A stretch of DNA of 64,000 nucleotides from Marinobacter salinexigens (lineage in GTDB: Bacteria; Pseudomonadota; Gammaproteobacteria; Pseudomonadales; Oleiphilaceae). Under the pieces are notes generated by a model. That model ran no database searches, was not told the DNA's origin, and saw only the letters and a list, made by a program, of their open reading frames with translations. The DNA lies in contig NZ_VTUU01000003.1 of NCBI RefSeq assembly GCF_008370345.1, positions 186,001 through 250,000 of the forward strand, in the 5' to 3' direction. Of this stretch, positions 27,555 through 36,561 are shown in pieces. Numbering within the stretch: the first letter of the stretch is position 1; every line of letters begins with the position of its first letter. Position numbers and translations under genes: made by a program.

Positions 27555-29270
27555 TCAGAGAGCAATATCGATAATGACGGGATTATGGTCAGAGGAACGC
27601 CAGGGTGAAGGTTGGTGAGTCGCCGGCGTATCCCGGTAACCCAGGCCCCGCGGTTCGTCTGCGTTGATCAACCAGGACTGTGCATCCAGCACCCGGGGTA
27701 TCAGCGTCTGCGAGGCCAGGGCGTAGTCGAGGGTGCCCTTCTGCCCTTTGTAACGGTAAGTGTAATGGGGGCAGTGATCTGCACTGCAGGGATGGAATCT
27801 GTGCATCATGCTGGTATAGCCGGCCTGCTCAAGCGTCGCGATGGGTGTTTCCCGTGCATAGCTGTTCAGGTCACCGGTGATCAGGGTGCCCGCAAGGTCG
27901 CTGTCGTGTGCCAGTGATTCAAGCCATTGGGCGATACCCCGGGCTTCCCGGGTGCGTCGCTTGGCGTAGCATCCTTCGCCCCGGTCTTCATCCGCTCCGC
28001 TGGCGCCCCGGCAGGATTTGGATTTCAGATGCGCGGCGACAACCCGGATGGATGCCTTGCCGCCTGGCTTCCGGAATGTCTGGGCGATTGGGGGCCGTCC
28101 GCGGGTACTGAATGCCCCTCGGGTCAGCCGTTCAGCCTTGCCTGCCGGAACTGCCCGGTCATTGCGGTAGAAAATAGCGGTACGGATTTCGTCGTTTCCG
28201 TCTTTGCCGGGAGTGGCAATCATCCGCCATTGCTGGCCGAGTGCTTCGGCCAGCGCTCTGGCGGCACTGTTTTCTCCATAGCCGTCGTTTTCGAGTTCCG
28301 CTACGGCGAGGATGTCCGGATCCGGTGCCAGCAGTGCGTCTACCAGGCGTTGTTGTTGCGCCTGATAGCCTTCCGCTGTCCGGGCGCCCCGGGAGGTTGG
28401 AAAGTCGCCGTTGAACAGATTGCCGAGATTCAGGGTTACGACTCGCAGGTGTTCTGCAGCGGGCCGTGCAGGTGCTGGTCGGCGAGGGTTGGTTGCGCGG
28501 AACCCGGGTGCCTGAGTGGGCTGAATGCGCCAGGCGTCAAAGCGGTAATCCAGTACTCCCTGTAGCTGATGGACGGAGCTGCCGGCGCGGATCGAGTTAT
28601 CTCTGCCCAGTCCGCCCACCGGCCAGGGTGTGGGGCTTGGATTCTGCTCACTACGCCCGTCATCCAACAGCACAAGGTTAGCGGTGCTTGTTGTGGTGCC
28701 TGGCGTTCGGTATTCGTTCGGGTTGACCAGATCAGACGCCGCCAGGGTCAGTTCTCCGTAACGGGTCAGGTTGTAGCTGTCGACCACGGTCAGGGGGTGA
28801 TTAAAGATGACCCGCATGTTTTCGTAGCTTTCAGGGTTGCGGGGCCAGGGTAGCGACAGGTGGATGGCCTCAGGCAGGGCTTCTTCTCCACAGACCTCGA
28901 TCGAGGTGATGTTTGTTAATTCTGTCAGCCCGTGGAACTCTTTGACCTTTCCCTGCACGCGCAGGCGCTCGCCTGAACGCCCCTGCTGTCGTTTGGTATA
29001 GACAAACAGGGCTTCGGAGGTATTCGGGTCGGCATCCGTCTGATGGTCGGCCTGCTGCAGGTAGAAGCCGCGAAACTCGCCCTTGCCTCGGGCATCCCGC
29101 GTCAGTATTGCCTCGACGGTAACGGTGTCGCCAACGTAACGGGACTGCTCTGAGCGGCCCTGAATGTCAGAGATAGGGGTGCTGGGATCACCACAGGTTT
29201 CTGCTGCTGCGACAGAGGTCGCAAGCAGCAGTACAAGAGCCCCGTAGCCAGGGCAATGGCGGATAAGCAC
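27555..29270 (-). CDS. Secreted ExeM/NucH-like extracellular endonuclease
   Basis: 571 residues: a signal peptide (ends near SVAAA), an OB-fold-like domain (about 30-240; ISDIQGRSEQSRYVGDTVTV, FYLQQ) and a C-terminal endonuclease/exonuclease/phosphatase domain (about 270-570) with VVTLNLGNLFN, the Glu of DILAVAELENDGYG, GDLNSYARETPI and the terminal SSDHNPV. This matches secreted nucleases such as ExeM and Xds that degrade extracellular DNA for phosphate or biofilm release. The GTG at 29270 is the only in-frame start after the upstream stop. It is 9 bases after the WYL regulator gene, so probably co-transcribed. Confidence 0.87.
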   Translation of the reverse strand: MLIRHCPGYGALVLLLATSVAAAETCGDPSTPISDIQGRSEQSRYVGDTVTVEAILTRDARGKGEFRGFYLQQADHQTDADPNTSEALFVYTKRQQGRSGERLRVQGKVKEFHGLTELTNITSIEVCGEEALPEAIHLSLPWPRNPESYENMRVIFNHPLTVVDSYNLTRYGELTLAASDLVNPNEYRTPGTTTSTANLVLLDDGRSEQNPSPTPWPVGGLGRDNSIRAGSSVHQLQGVLDYRFDAWRIQPTQAPGFRATNPRRPAPARPAAEHLRVVTLNLGNLFNGDFPTSRGARTAEGYQAQQQRLVDALLAPDPDILAVAELENDGYGENSAARALAEALGQQWRMIATPGKDGNDEIRTAIFYRNDRAVPAGKAERLTRGAFSTRGRPPIAQTFRKPGGKASIRVVAAHLKSKSCRGASGADEDRGEGCYAKRRTREARGIAQWLESLAHDSDLAGTLITGDLNSYARETPIATLEQAGYTSMMHRFHPCSADHCPHYTYRYKGQKGTLDYALASQTLIPRVLDAQSWLINADEPRGLGYRDTPATHQPSPWRSSDHNPVIIDIAL

Positions 29271-29279
29271 TACGGATTA

Positions 29280-30182
29280 TTAACGGAGACCGGCGACGGA
29301 TTTCAGCGCTCGTTCGCGCTTGCTGCCAAAGCCGAGCTGGTCCGGGTTGGCCAGTTCCAGTTGCTGAACCAGGGGGTCCGGGTGCTGGTTATCAAGGGCA
29401 ATGCCCAGTCGGGAGAGCACATAGGGTGCTAATGCCGCCCTGGTGTCGATCTCGAGTTGCCCGTTGGTCATGCCGTAATCGCTGGCGATGATTGCCTGCT
29501 GAGCTTCAGTCAGACGCGGGTCGGGAGTAACCACCATGGTGACTTCGCGGTTCCAGTCCTCGTCTTGCTGCTGGCTGTGCTTGGCCTTTATGCGCAAGGC
29601 TTCCGGGGCGCGTTGGAAACGGCTCAGGGAGAAATCCCGGAATTCCCGGTTGGAGTCACACCAGGCCCGCAGATGCCAGCTGTTGCCGTCACACACCAGG
29701 GTGTGGGGTTCCAGAATGCTCTCTACGGCTTCAGGGCGGCTCAGGGAAACATAGCTTGCCCGCAGTTGCCGGCCATGGCGGGTTGCGGTTACCACAGCGC
29801 GCATGGTTTCCGGGGAGATGATTCGATCCGGGGAACGAACGACAGTGCTGTCCGACAGGCCGAGGTTGAGAGATTCAAAGGTATGGCTGAGGTTCTGCTG
29901 TCGGGCCAGCAGGTCCAGATATTCACTAACCAGACCGCGGGTAACGACCGGGCTGAATGTCTTCGCCGGTACATAACCTTTCAGATGGCGGTCATAGATC
30001 AGGTTGCCGGGCGCCAGTTCCCGGAGATAAGTGTTGATGTCCTTGGATGCCTGCTGCCGTCCGATCCCGAAACTGTGGCAAATGTGGTTAGTGGTCAGTC
30101 GACCTTCCCACAACGCGATAGTTTCAATCAGGCGATAGCGAAGCAGCAGATCCCAGCGGATGGGCCAGTCCGTTTTCTTCAT
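29280..30182 (-). CDS. WYL-domain transcriptional regulator, BrxR/CapW-like
   Basis: 300 residues with an N-terminal winged helix (LIETIALWEGRLTTNHICHS, then FGIGRQQASKDINTYL), a central WYL domain (about 125-215; EPHTLVCDGNSWHLRAWC) and a C-terminal extension of about 80 residues. This three-part layout is that of BrxR/CapW repressors, best known from phage-defence loci, where the WYL domain senses a nucleic acid or nucleotide. No defence genes are in view; the partner here is a secreted nuclease 9 bp downstream. An in-frame GTG at 30218 is an alternative start. No strong ribosome site is visible. Confidence 0.78.
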   Translation of the reverse strand: MKKTDWPIRWDLLLRYRLIETIALWEGRLTTNHICHSFGIGRQQASKDINTYLRELAPGNLIYDRHLKGYVPAKTFSPVVTRGLVSEYLDLLARQQNLSHTFESLNLGLSDSTVVRSPDRIISPETMRAVVTATRHGRQLRASYVSLSRPEAVESILEPHTLVCDGNSWHLRAWCDSNREFRDFSLSRFQRAPEALRIKAKHSQQQDEDWNREVTMVVTPDPRLTEAQQAIIASDYGMTNGQLEIDTRAALAPYVLSRLGIALDNQHPDPLVQQLELANPDQLGFGSKRERALKSVAGLR

Positions 30183-30461
30183 AACGAGGCGCTCACGGTC
30201 CAATGAATAGCTCACCGACCATGTTACCTGCTCTCGCAAGCGGGTTCTGTTACGGCACATTAATAATGTAAAACTCTGTAAAAGCAGGGTGGGCGGGGCT
30301 TCAGGGATGGGTTTTAAGAACCCGTCTGCAATTTTCGGAAAGTGCGTAGTAGTGCCTTCTGGCAGCGGCTGCTCTAATACAGGGTCGGCAAAATCCGTCT
30401 CTGGATACTATGCTTTCCCCAATGATCTGAACCAGTCCCACCGGGGGACGGAGAACACCTG

Positions 30462-31745
30462 ATGACCCGAATGGTCGCGTCCCTTTCTGCGCTGATTCTC
30501 AGCATTATCCTGCTGGTCAGTGGCAACGCCTTCCTGATGACCCTGTTGGGTATCCGTTTGAGCCTTGAGGCTGTCTCGCCGGATAAGATCGGCTGGATTC
30601 TGGTCTGCTATTCCGTTGGCTTTGTGCTCGGTACCCTATACGTACACCGGATTATCGGGCGGGTTGGCCACATTCGTGCGTTCGCGGCATTTGCAGCGAT
30701 TGCGGCTGGTGCAGCGCTTATGTACCCGATGGCTGTTTCCGAAGTGTTCTGGGCGGCGCTTCGGGTCGTGTCGGGTTTCAGTGTTGCCGGCGTGCTGGTG
30801 GTGATCGAAAGCTGGTTCTCAAGTCGTGCCACCAACACCAACCGGGGTGCCTTGTTCGCGGTTTACATGGTGGTGTTCTATTTATCTGCCGCTGGTGGCC
30901 AACTGTTCGTGAATATTGGCGATCCGGGCAACTTCATGCCTTTTTCCCTGGCCGCCATTCTGCTGCTCCTGGCGCTGGTTCCCCTTTCTCTGACCCGGAT
31001 GGAAGCGCCGGTGATCGAGCAGGTACAGCGAATCTCCATTTTCACTTTGGGTCGGGAATCGTTTTCCGGTGTTGCCGGCGCAGTGATCTGTGGCGTGATG
31101 ATTGGTGGTTTCTATGCGCTCGGGCCGGTCTATGCCACGTTAATCGGGCTCGATGTGGCCGAGACTTCCAGCTTTATGGCGACGGCTATTGTGTCGGCCA
31201 TGGTGCTGGCCTGGCCGCTGGGTTGGCTATGTGATCGTCTTGACCGGCGTCGGGTAATGTTTTCTGTGACTCTGCTGGCCGCAGGAGCTGCCATTGCAGT
31301 GGCTCTTCTGGGGGCTGCAAACCTTTGGCTGCTGACCCTGTTTGTGGGTATTTTCACCGGGTTGTCCGCGACGATCTATCCGATTTCGGTAGCGATCACC
31401 AATGACCGGATGGAAAGCAATCGCATCGTTGCCGCCAGCGCCACACTGCTGCTGAGTTACGGTGTTGGCAGCGTGATCGGTCCTGTCGCCATGGCCCAAC
31501 TGATTGACCTGTTGGGTCCCTCGGGGCTGTTCTTTGGAAATGCGGGCTTCCTGCTGGTTTTGGCGGTGATCACCAGTTACCGGATAAGTCACACCGAGGA
31601 TGTGCCGGTGGAAGAACAGGAGCACTTTATTCCTGCTATGCCTGAAACCTCGCCAGTACTGACTGAAATGGATCCGCGGAACGAGGAATTCAGCGAATCC
31701 CCGGAGGTCGAGGAGGCATACGAGGAGCAGCGTCAGGCCAGTTGA
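30462..31745 (+). CDS. MFS transporter, YcaD/DHA1-like
   Basis: A 427-residue major facilitator superfamily protein with 12 hydrophobic segments and a charged C-terminal tail of about 50 residues rich in Glu. The motif-A-like loop RIIGRVGHIRAF after helix 2 and WLCDRLDRRRVM after helix 8 are seen. The closest style is YcaD-like putative transporters; the substrate is unknown. GGAG lies 9 bases before the ATG. It is transcribed alone. Confidence 0.87.
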   Translation: MTRMVASLSALILSIILLVSGNAFLMTLLGIRLSLEAVSPDKIGWILVCYSVGFVLGTLYVHRIIGRVGHIRAFAAFAAIAAGAALMYPMAVSEVFWAALRVVSGFSVAGVLVVIESWFSSRATNTNRGALFAVYMVVFYLSAAGGQLFVNIGDPGNFMPFSLAAILLLLALVPLSLTRMEAPVIEQVQRISIFTLGRESFSGVAGAVICGVMIGGFYALGPVYATLIGLDVAETSSFMATAIVSAMVLAWPLGWLCDRLDRRRVMFSVTLLAAGAAIAVALLGAANLWLLTLFVGIFTGLSATIYPISVAITNDRMESNRIVAASATLLLSYGVGSVIGPVAMAQLIDLLGPSGLFFGNAGFLLVLAVITSYRISHTEDVPVEEQEHFIPAMPETSPVLTEMDPRNEEFSESPEVEEAYEEQRQAS

Positions 31746-31816
31746 CGCTGGCCTGCTCTCGGTTTTCCCCAATTATATATTTGCATTCATATCTGTTTTT
31801 ATCTCAATGGTTAGCA

Positions 31817-31841
31817 TACTATTGGTGCCTTTCCGATAGTA
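31817..31841 (+). promoter_or_regulatory. Candidate MarR operator
   Basis: TACTATTGG (31817-31825), a 7-base centre, and CCGATAGTA (31833-31841) form a 25-bp palindrome with one mismatch, in the AT-rich region 65-89 bp upstream of the marR-type start. This size and position are typical of autoregulatory MarR sites. Binding is inferred. Confidence 0.6.
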
Positions 31842-31905
31842 ATAGACTCAGGCCGTTTCCCGGATGCTCGGGAAAAAGTTCGGCCCCCTGACGGAGTATT
31901 GGACC

Positions 31906-32331
31906 ATGAGAGATCAGTTTCCATTTGCAGTAGCCCGGGTGACCCGCCGTTGGAGAAAGATGCTGGATGAGCGTCTCAAGGACCTTGGTGTGACCCAGGC
32001 CCGATGGAGCACGATGGTGTATCTCGAGAAAGGTGGAGAGGGCCTTACCCAACGTGAGCTGGCCTGCCTCATGGCGATCGAGAATCCCACCCTGGTGCGG
32101 CTGTTGGACAGTCTGGAGCAGCAAGGGCTGATTGAACGCCGGCCCTGTCCGGATGATCGCCGGGCACGCCGCCTGTTCCTCACCCCGGCTGGCCGGGAGT
32201 TTATGGATGACCTGTCCGCGAGGGCAGAAGCCCTGCGCGATGAGCTGCTTGTCGGTGTCAGTGACGAAGATATCGAATGCGCAGTGAAGGTGTTCGAGAA
32301 GATCATGGCAAACGCCCAGAAGCAGAAATAA
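31906..32331 (+). CDS. MarR-family transcriptional repressor (SlyA/MarR type)
   Basis: 141 residues from the ATG at 31906, which follows GGAG at 9 bases; an upstream in-frame ATG at 31864 has no ribosome site. The winged helix is visible as LTQRELACLMAIENPTLVRL followed by the wing ERRPCPDDRRARRLFLT. It lies three bases before an efflux pump gene, and a 25-bp palindrome sits upstream, so ligand-relieved repression of its own operon is expected. Confidence 0.9.
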   Translation: MRDQFPFAVARVTRRWRKMLDERLKDLGVTQARWSTMVYLEKGGEGLTQRELACLMAIENPTLVRLLDSLEQQGLIERRPCPDDRRARRLFLTPAGREFMDDLSARAEALRDELLVGVSDEDIECAVKVFEKIMANAQKQK

Positions 32332-32334
32332 GCC

Positions 32335-33726
32335 TTGGCGGATAATTCTGTAGAGGGCCTGAGCGCCCGTTACGGTGAACGCTGGCGCTGGCTGGCGGTA
32401 ACAACCGTTATGCTGGGAACCATGGCAACGGTACTCAGCGCGACGGTCGTTAACGTCGCGCTCCATGACATCATGGAGGAGTTCGGCATCAGCCAGGGCC
32501 AGGTGCATTGGCTCGCTACCGGTTTTATTGCAGCCATGACCACCACGATGCTGGCTTCCAGCTGGTTGCTGGACCACTTTGGGGTACGCAAGACCCTGGC
32601 TGTGGCAATGTTACTGTTTACCGTGGTTTCTATTGCTGGCGGTTTTGCCCTGACTCCCGGCCAACTCATTGCCGCGCGGATTGGTCAGGGCGCCATGGCC
32701 GGGGTGATGCAGCCGATGGGTATGTACCTGGTGTTCAGGATCTTCCCCAGGGAAAAACGTGGCCAGGCAATGGGCATCTACGGCATGGGTGTCATTCTTG
32801 CGCCTGCGCTCGGTCCCGTTCTGGGTGGCTTCCTGGTGGATCAGCTGGATTGGCGCTACGTAATGTTTGCACCTGCTCCGGTAACGCTGATCGGTGTTTT
32901 CATGGCGCTGCGTTTCCTGCCTCTGCCCCGAACCCGGCCCGCCCCCTACCGTTTTGACATGCCGGGGCTGATTCTGCTCGGCGCTACCCTTGGTGTCTCC
33001 CTGGATACCCTCAACCGGTTACAGGACCTGTCGGGGCAGGAATCCAGAGTGATTCTGGGTGGGTTGGTCACATTGGCATTGCTGATTGGCTTTGTGGTGC
33101 GTGAGCGCAGGGTCCGGCACCCGCTGATCAACCTGTCTTTGCTTGCCATCCCCTCCTTTTTCTACGCGAATCTGGGTGCTATTGCCCTTGGGCTGGCACT
33201 TTACGGCTCAACCTACCTGGTGCCGCTGTTCGTGCAGACGGCGCTGGGGTTCAGCGCCACCGAAGCGGGTATGCTGATGCTGCCTGCAGGGATTGTGCTC
33301 GGGATAACGTTCCCGCTGGCGGGTCGCCTGGCAGATAAGCAGAGTGCCAGAGGACTGGTGGTTGCTGGCATGGTGCTGTTCACTCTCTCTGCGGTGCTGT
33401 TCGCTGTGTCAGACCTGTCCCTGGCCTTTGTCTGGCTGGCTCTTTGGACAGTGCTCGGGCGCATCGGAATAGGGTTCATGTTGCCGGCCCTGTCGACCGG
33501 AGCCCTCAACCCGCTGGCGCCGGAACAGCTGGGCGCCGGTTCAAGCACCATCAACTTCACCCGTCAGCTCGGTGGGGCCTTCGGCGTTAATATTGTTGCC
33601 CTGACCATCGAATTCGGGGAGCACAGCGGCGGAATGCCTACCATCGGCGCTTTCCATTCCGCCTGGTGGCTGGTGGCGCTGTTTGTTGCCGTGGCTGCGA
33701 TTCCGGTCTGGAAAATGCGGGCCTGA
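32335..33726 (+). CDS. EmrB/QacA-type multidrug MFS efflux pump (14-helix DHA2 family)
   Basis: 463 residues with about 14 hydrophobic segments. DHA2 landmarks include the proton-relay region ATVVNVALHDIMEEFGIS, WLATGFIAAMTTTM and the motif C-like GMGVILAPALGPVLGGFLVD, which marks drug antiporters. The start is TTG 32335, three bases after the marR-type stop; the next in-frame ATG would remove the first helix. The operon arrangement with a MarR repressor supports efflux of toxic compounds. Confidence 0.88.
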   Translation: MADNSVEGLSARYGERWRWLAVTTVMLGTMATVLSATVVNVALHDIMEEFGISQGQVHWLATGFIAAMTTTMLASSWLLDHFGVRKTLAVAMLLFTVVSIAGGFALTPGQLIAARIGQGAMAGVMQPMGMYLVFRIFPREKRGQAMGIYGMGVILAPALGPVLGGFLVDQLDWRYVMFAPAPVTLIGVFMALRFLPLPRTRPAPYRFDMPGLILLGATLGVSLDTLNRLQDLSGQESRVILGGLVTLALLIGFVVRERRVRHPLINLSLLAIPSFFYANLGAIALGLALYGSTYLVPLFVQTALGFSATEAGMLMLPAGIVLGITFPLAGRLADKQSARGLVVAGMVLFTLSAVLFAVSDLSLAFVWLALWTVLGRIGIGFMLPALSTGALNPLAPEQLGAGSSTINFTRQLGGAFGVNIVALTIEFGEHSGGMPTIGAFHSAWWLVALFVAVAAIPVWKMRA

Positions 33727-33774
33727 TTCAGGGCCTGCTTGTCCTCACCGGAGCAATTGGCTATGATTCGGATT

Positions 33775-33904
33775 CCTTCAGGGGAGTAGCCTCTGCGGCA
33801 GGTCATCGACCTGGCCGCGGACGATAGTCAACATACTTGGAGCTCAATCTCCATGGCTATCGTGTTTCAGCCGTTACGTCGGTGGAATTGGCAAGACCTG
33901 GGGC
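33775..33904 (+). ncRNA. yybP-ykoY manganese riboswitch
   Basis: The leader carries the conserved pieces of the yybP-ykoY aptamer in order: GGGGAGTAGCC (33781-33791), GTCAACATACTTGG (33827-33840) and GGCAAGACCTGG (33890-33901). CAGG at 33779-33782 pairs with CCTG at 33897-33900 to close P1. It precedes a UPF0016/TMEM165-type Mn2+ exporter gene, a known target of this riboswitch. A following hairpin (GGGCGGA 33919-33925 with TCCGCCC 33953-33959) ends next to the GGAG ribosome site and is the likely expression platform, controlling translation. Confidence 0.85.
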
Positions 33905-33973
33905 AGATCACCTCCAAAGGGCGGAAGGTGCGCTGTCTCATGTCTGATACTGTCCGCCCTGGAGTTGTTGTTC

Positions 33974-34543
33974 ATGGATGCATTTCTCGCTTCGACCTTC
34001 GCTGTTGCCATCGCCGAAATCGGTGATAAGACCCAGCTGCTCTCTCTCTTCCTTGTTGCGCGCTACGCCACGCGCATGCCGATCATCCTTGGTATTTTTA
34101 TTGCGACCGTTCTGAACCATGCTCTCTCTGCCTGGTTAGGCGCCTGGGTTGCTTCGTTCATTCCGGAAGCCTGGCTGCCGTGGATTCTGGCGGTTAGCTT
34201 TATTGCCATTGCCCTCTGGTTGCTGATCCCGGACAAGGACGACAGCGAAGACTCGAAATTCCTGGGCATGGGTGCCTTCATGGCCACCACGATCATGTTT
34301 TTCCTGGCCGAGATCGGGGACAAGACTCAGGTGGCAACCGTTGTTCTTGCGGCGAAGTTTACCGAAACCTATTGGGTCATCCTTGGTACCACCGTGGGGA
34401 TGTTGCTGGCTAATGTACCGGTTATCATGGCAGGACGCTGGTTGATGGAGCGGTTGCCCCTGGCGACAGCACGTATCGGGGCCAGTATCCTGTTTATCGT
34501 CCTGGCAGTGATTACTGTATGGACAACATTTATGAACTCCTGA
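33974..34543 (+). CDS. mneA: Manganese exporter, TMEM165/GDT1 (UPF0016) family
   Basis: 189 residues with six hydrophobic segments arranged as two repeats, each containing the family signature EIGDKTQ (Glu15-Gln21 and Glu113-Gln119). Bacterial members such as MneA export Mn2+. The ATG at 33974 follows GGAG; an upstream TTG is less likely. A Mn-sensing riboswitch in the leader supports the assignment and implies induction when Mn2+ is high. Confidence 0.9.
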   Translation: MDAFLASTFAVAIAEIGDKTQLLSLFLVARYATRMPIILGIFIATVLNHALSAWLGAWVASFIPEAWLPWILAVSFIAIALWLLIPDKDDSEDSKFLGMGAFMATTIMFFLAEIGDKTQVATVVLAAKFTETYWVILGTTVGMLLANVPVIMAGRWLMERLPLATARIGASILFIVLAVITVWTTFMNS

Positions 34544-34659
34544 GCTTCAAAGCTGTCATTATCGGCTGTGTGAGTGCGGGAGTAAGCGCAGTTAAACGTG
34601 TGCGCAGTTAGAGCGCAGCGTGTAGAAAGTAACGTGTAGAGAGTAACGTGGAAAAGTCT

Positions 34660-35682
34660 ATGTCGTTCAGATTGCTATGGGTACTGGCCCTGATCCTTCC
34701 TTTGGGGGTTCAGGCCTCACAGGGAACCGATGTAACGCAGGGGGAGACTGACCGCTCTCCCCGGGTGCCAACGTTCGAAATTCACGGTGACCTGGCAGGT
34801 GAACTGCGGGCCATGAAAACCCATTACGAAGATACCTTTGCTGCCATTGGCAACCGTATCGCGATGGGCTTTCTGGAGCTGGTCAAGGCGAATCCGGGGA
34901 TTGACCCATGGCTGCCGGGAGAAGGCACCACGATTACCCTGCCCATGCAGTATGTGATGCCGGATGCGAGGCGTGAAGGCATTGTTATCAATCTGGCTGA
35001 GTATCGCCTGTATTACTTCACTGACAACGGTGTGCAGGTATACCCGGTGGGTGTGGGGACTGAAGAAAACCCTTCGCCGCTGACCAAAGCGACGGTCACC
35101 ATGCCGCTGGAGTCACCGGCGTGGTATCCGCCGGCCAGTATCCGGGCTGAGTATGAGCGATCCGGGGAGTTCCTCCCCAAGATGATTCCTGCGGGCCCGA
35201 ATAATCCCCTTGGCACCCATGCCCTGTTGTTAAGCGAAAAGGGCTATCTGATCCACGGCACCAACAAGAAATTCGGTGTGGGTATGGCGGTGAGCCATGG
35301 TTGTTTTCGCATGTACAACGAAGACATTTCCCGCTTTGTCTATCAGGTTCCCAAAGGGACCCCGGTGCAGGTAGTGCGGGACCCAATCAAGATCGGCTTA
35401 TCGGGTGGCGAAGTCTGGCTGGAAGTACATAGGCCTGATGATGACTACCCCGCGGAAGACCGTGAGGCTCTGTGGCAGCAGGCATTGCAGGAAGTTGAGG
35501 CATTCCGGGCCAGACACCCGGGCATTGAGGTACAGCGCCAGGCGATTGAACTGGCGGTGGACCAGGCTGATGGTATTCCGACCATGGTGGGCGAACAGCT
35601 GACCCAGGTGGCGAATGATGAATCCGGAGAAGACAAGGTTCCCGAAGGTAAGGCAGAACCGGAGCAGAAGCTGTACTTCTGA
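34660..35682 (+). CDS. L,D-transpeptidase, YkuD family (ErfK/YbiS-like)
   Basis: 340 residues with signal peptide (MSFRLLWVLALILPLGVQAS), a LysM-like or linker segment including NPGIDPWLPGEGTTITLP, then a YkuD catalytic domain (about 105-245) with HGTNKKFGVG and the active-site Cys215 in SHGCFRM. A C-terminal extension of about 90 residues is rich in charged and Gln residues. Such enzymes make 3-3 peptidoglycan crosslinks or attach Lpp-type lipoproteins to peptidoglycan. A second YkuD gene and an Lpp-like gene lie within 3 kb. GTG 34648 is an alternative start. Confidence 0.9.
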   Translation: MSFRLLWVLALILPLGVQASQGTDVTQGETDRSPRVPTFEIHGDLAGELRAMKTHYEDTFAAIGNRIAMGFLELVKANPGIDPWLPGEGTTITLPMQYVMPDARREGIVINLAEYRLYYFTDNGVQVYPVGVGTEENPSPLTKATVTMPLESPAWYPPASIRAEYERSGEFLPKMIPAGPNNPLGTHALLLSEKGYLIHGTNKKFGVGMAVSHGCFRMYNEDISRFVYQVPKGTPVQVVRDPIKIGLSGGEVWLEVHRPDDDYPAEDREALWQQALQEVEAFRARHPGIEVQRQAIELAVDQADGIPTMVGEQLTQVANDESGEDKVPEGKAEPEQKLYF

Positions 35683-35718
35683 TCAGTGGTTTAATCTGAT
35701 GGCAAACAAGGAGTGTCA

Positions 35719-36471
35719 ATGAGTCGTACCATCCTGATTACCGGGGCCAGTTCCGGCCTTGGCGAAGGCATGGCCCGTGAATTCGCGGCCCGGGGCGATA
35801 ACCTGGCGCTCTGCGCACGTCGAACGGAGCGACTGGAGAGCCTGAGGGACGAACTGCTTGCCAGTCATCCTGGCCTTACGGTCAGCCTCAGGGCATTGGA
35901 CGTGGATAACCACGATCAGGTCTTCGAGGTTTTTCAGGGTTTTCTGCAGGAATTTGGTCAGATTGACCGGATCATCGTCAACGCCGGAATCGGCAAAGGG
36001 CAGCCCCTGGGCACCGGAAAGTTCCGGGCCAACCGCCAGACGGCGGAGACCAACTTCGTGTCTGCCCTGGCCCAGATGGAAGCAGCGATGGAAATCTTCC
36101 GGGCCCAGAATCATGGCCATCTGGTGACCGTATCATCGGTCACGGCGGTCAGGGGGATGCCAGGCAACGTAACGACCTATGCGGCGACCAAGGTGGGGCT
36201 GGCGGCATTGTCGGAGGGGTTGCGGGTTGAGCTGACAAAAGCGAAATCGCCGATCCGGGTGGCAACGCTGTACCCCGGCTATATCCGGACGGAAATCAAC
36301 GAGAAAGTGAAAAACACACCCTTTATCGTGGATGCGAAAACAGGGTGCAAGGCGATGGTGAAGGCCATTGAGTCCGGTAAGCAGGAATGCTTTGTACCGG
36401 CCTGGCCCTGGACGCCGATCGGATTCGTGATGCGCCGATTACCCGTCTCACTGCTGGCCAGACTGTTCTAA
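35719..36471 (+). CDS. Short-chain dehydrogenase, YdfG-like
   Basis: 250 residues with the SDR cofactor loop TGASSGLG, NAG motif (VNAGIGKG), catalytic Ser in TVSSVTAVRG and YAATK with Tyr and Lys in place. The C-terminus is extended (WPWTPIGFVMRRLPVSLLAR) and hydrophobic, suggesting membrane association. The substrate is unknown. AGGAG lies 6 bases before the ATG at 35719. It follows the transpeptidase gene at 36 bases and may share its transcript. Confidence 0.85.
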   Translation: MSRTILITGASSGLGEGMAREFAARGDNLALCARRTERLESLRDELLASHPGLTVSLRALDVDNHDQVFEVFQGFLQEFGQIDRIIVNAGIGKGQPLGTGKFRANRQTAETNFVSALAQMEAAMEIFRAQNHGHLVTVSSVTAVRGMPGNVTTYAATKVGLAALSEGLRVELTKAKSPIRVATLYPGYIRTEINEKVKNTPFIVDAKTGCKAMVKAIESGKQECFVPAWPWTPIGFVMRRLPVSLLARLF

Positions 36472-36512
36472 CGCCACCCTCCCGGATTCCTTTCAGGACG
36501 GGTCACAGGCAC

Positions 36513-36540
36513 AAAAAAAGGCCGGATTGACCGGCCTTTT
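36513..36540. terminator. Bidirectional terminator between the SDR and lipoprotein genes
   Basis: AAAAAAAGGCCGG-ATTGA-CCGGCCTTTT: a 6-bp GC stem flanked by A and T runs, so it can end the plus-strand SDR transcript and the minus-strand lipoprotein transcript. Confidence 0.85.
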
Positions 36541-36561
36541 CAGCATCAGCGTGAACTGAGC

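Noticed and set aside
29280..30182. A phage-defence island around the WYL regulator
   Set aside because: No restriction, BREX, CBASS or other defence genes flank it; the neighbours are a secreted nuclease and an MFS transporter.
34560..34650. Short tandem-like repeats (GCGCAGTTA, AACGTGTAGAGAGT) before the first L,D-transpeptidase gene
   Set aside because: Only two imperfect units each, without inverted symmetry or clear regulatory meaning.
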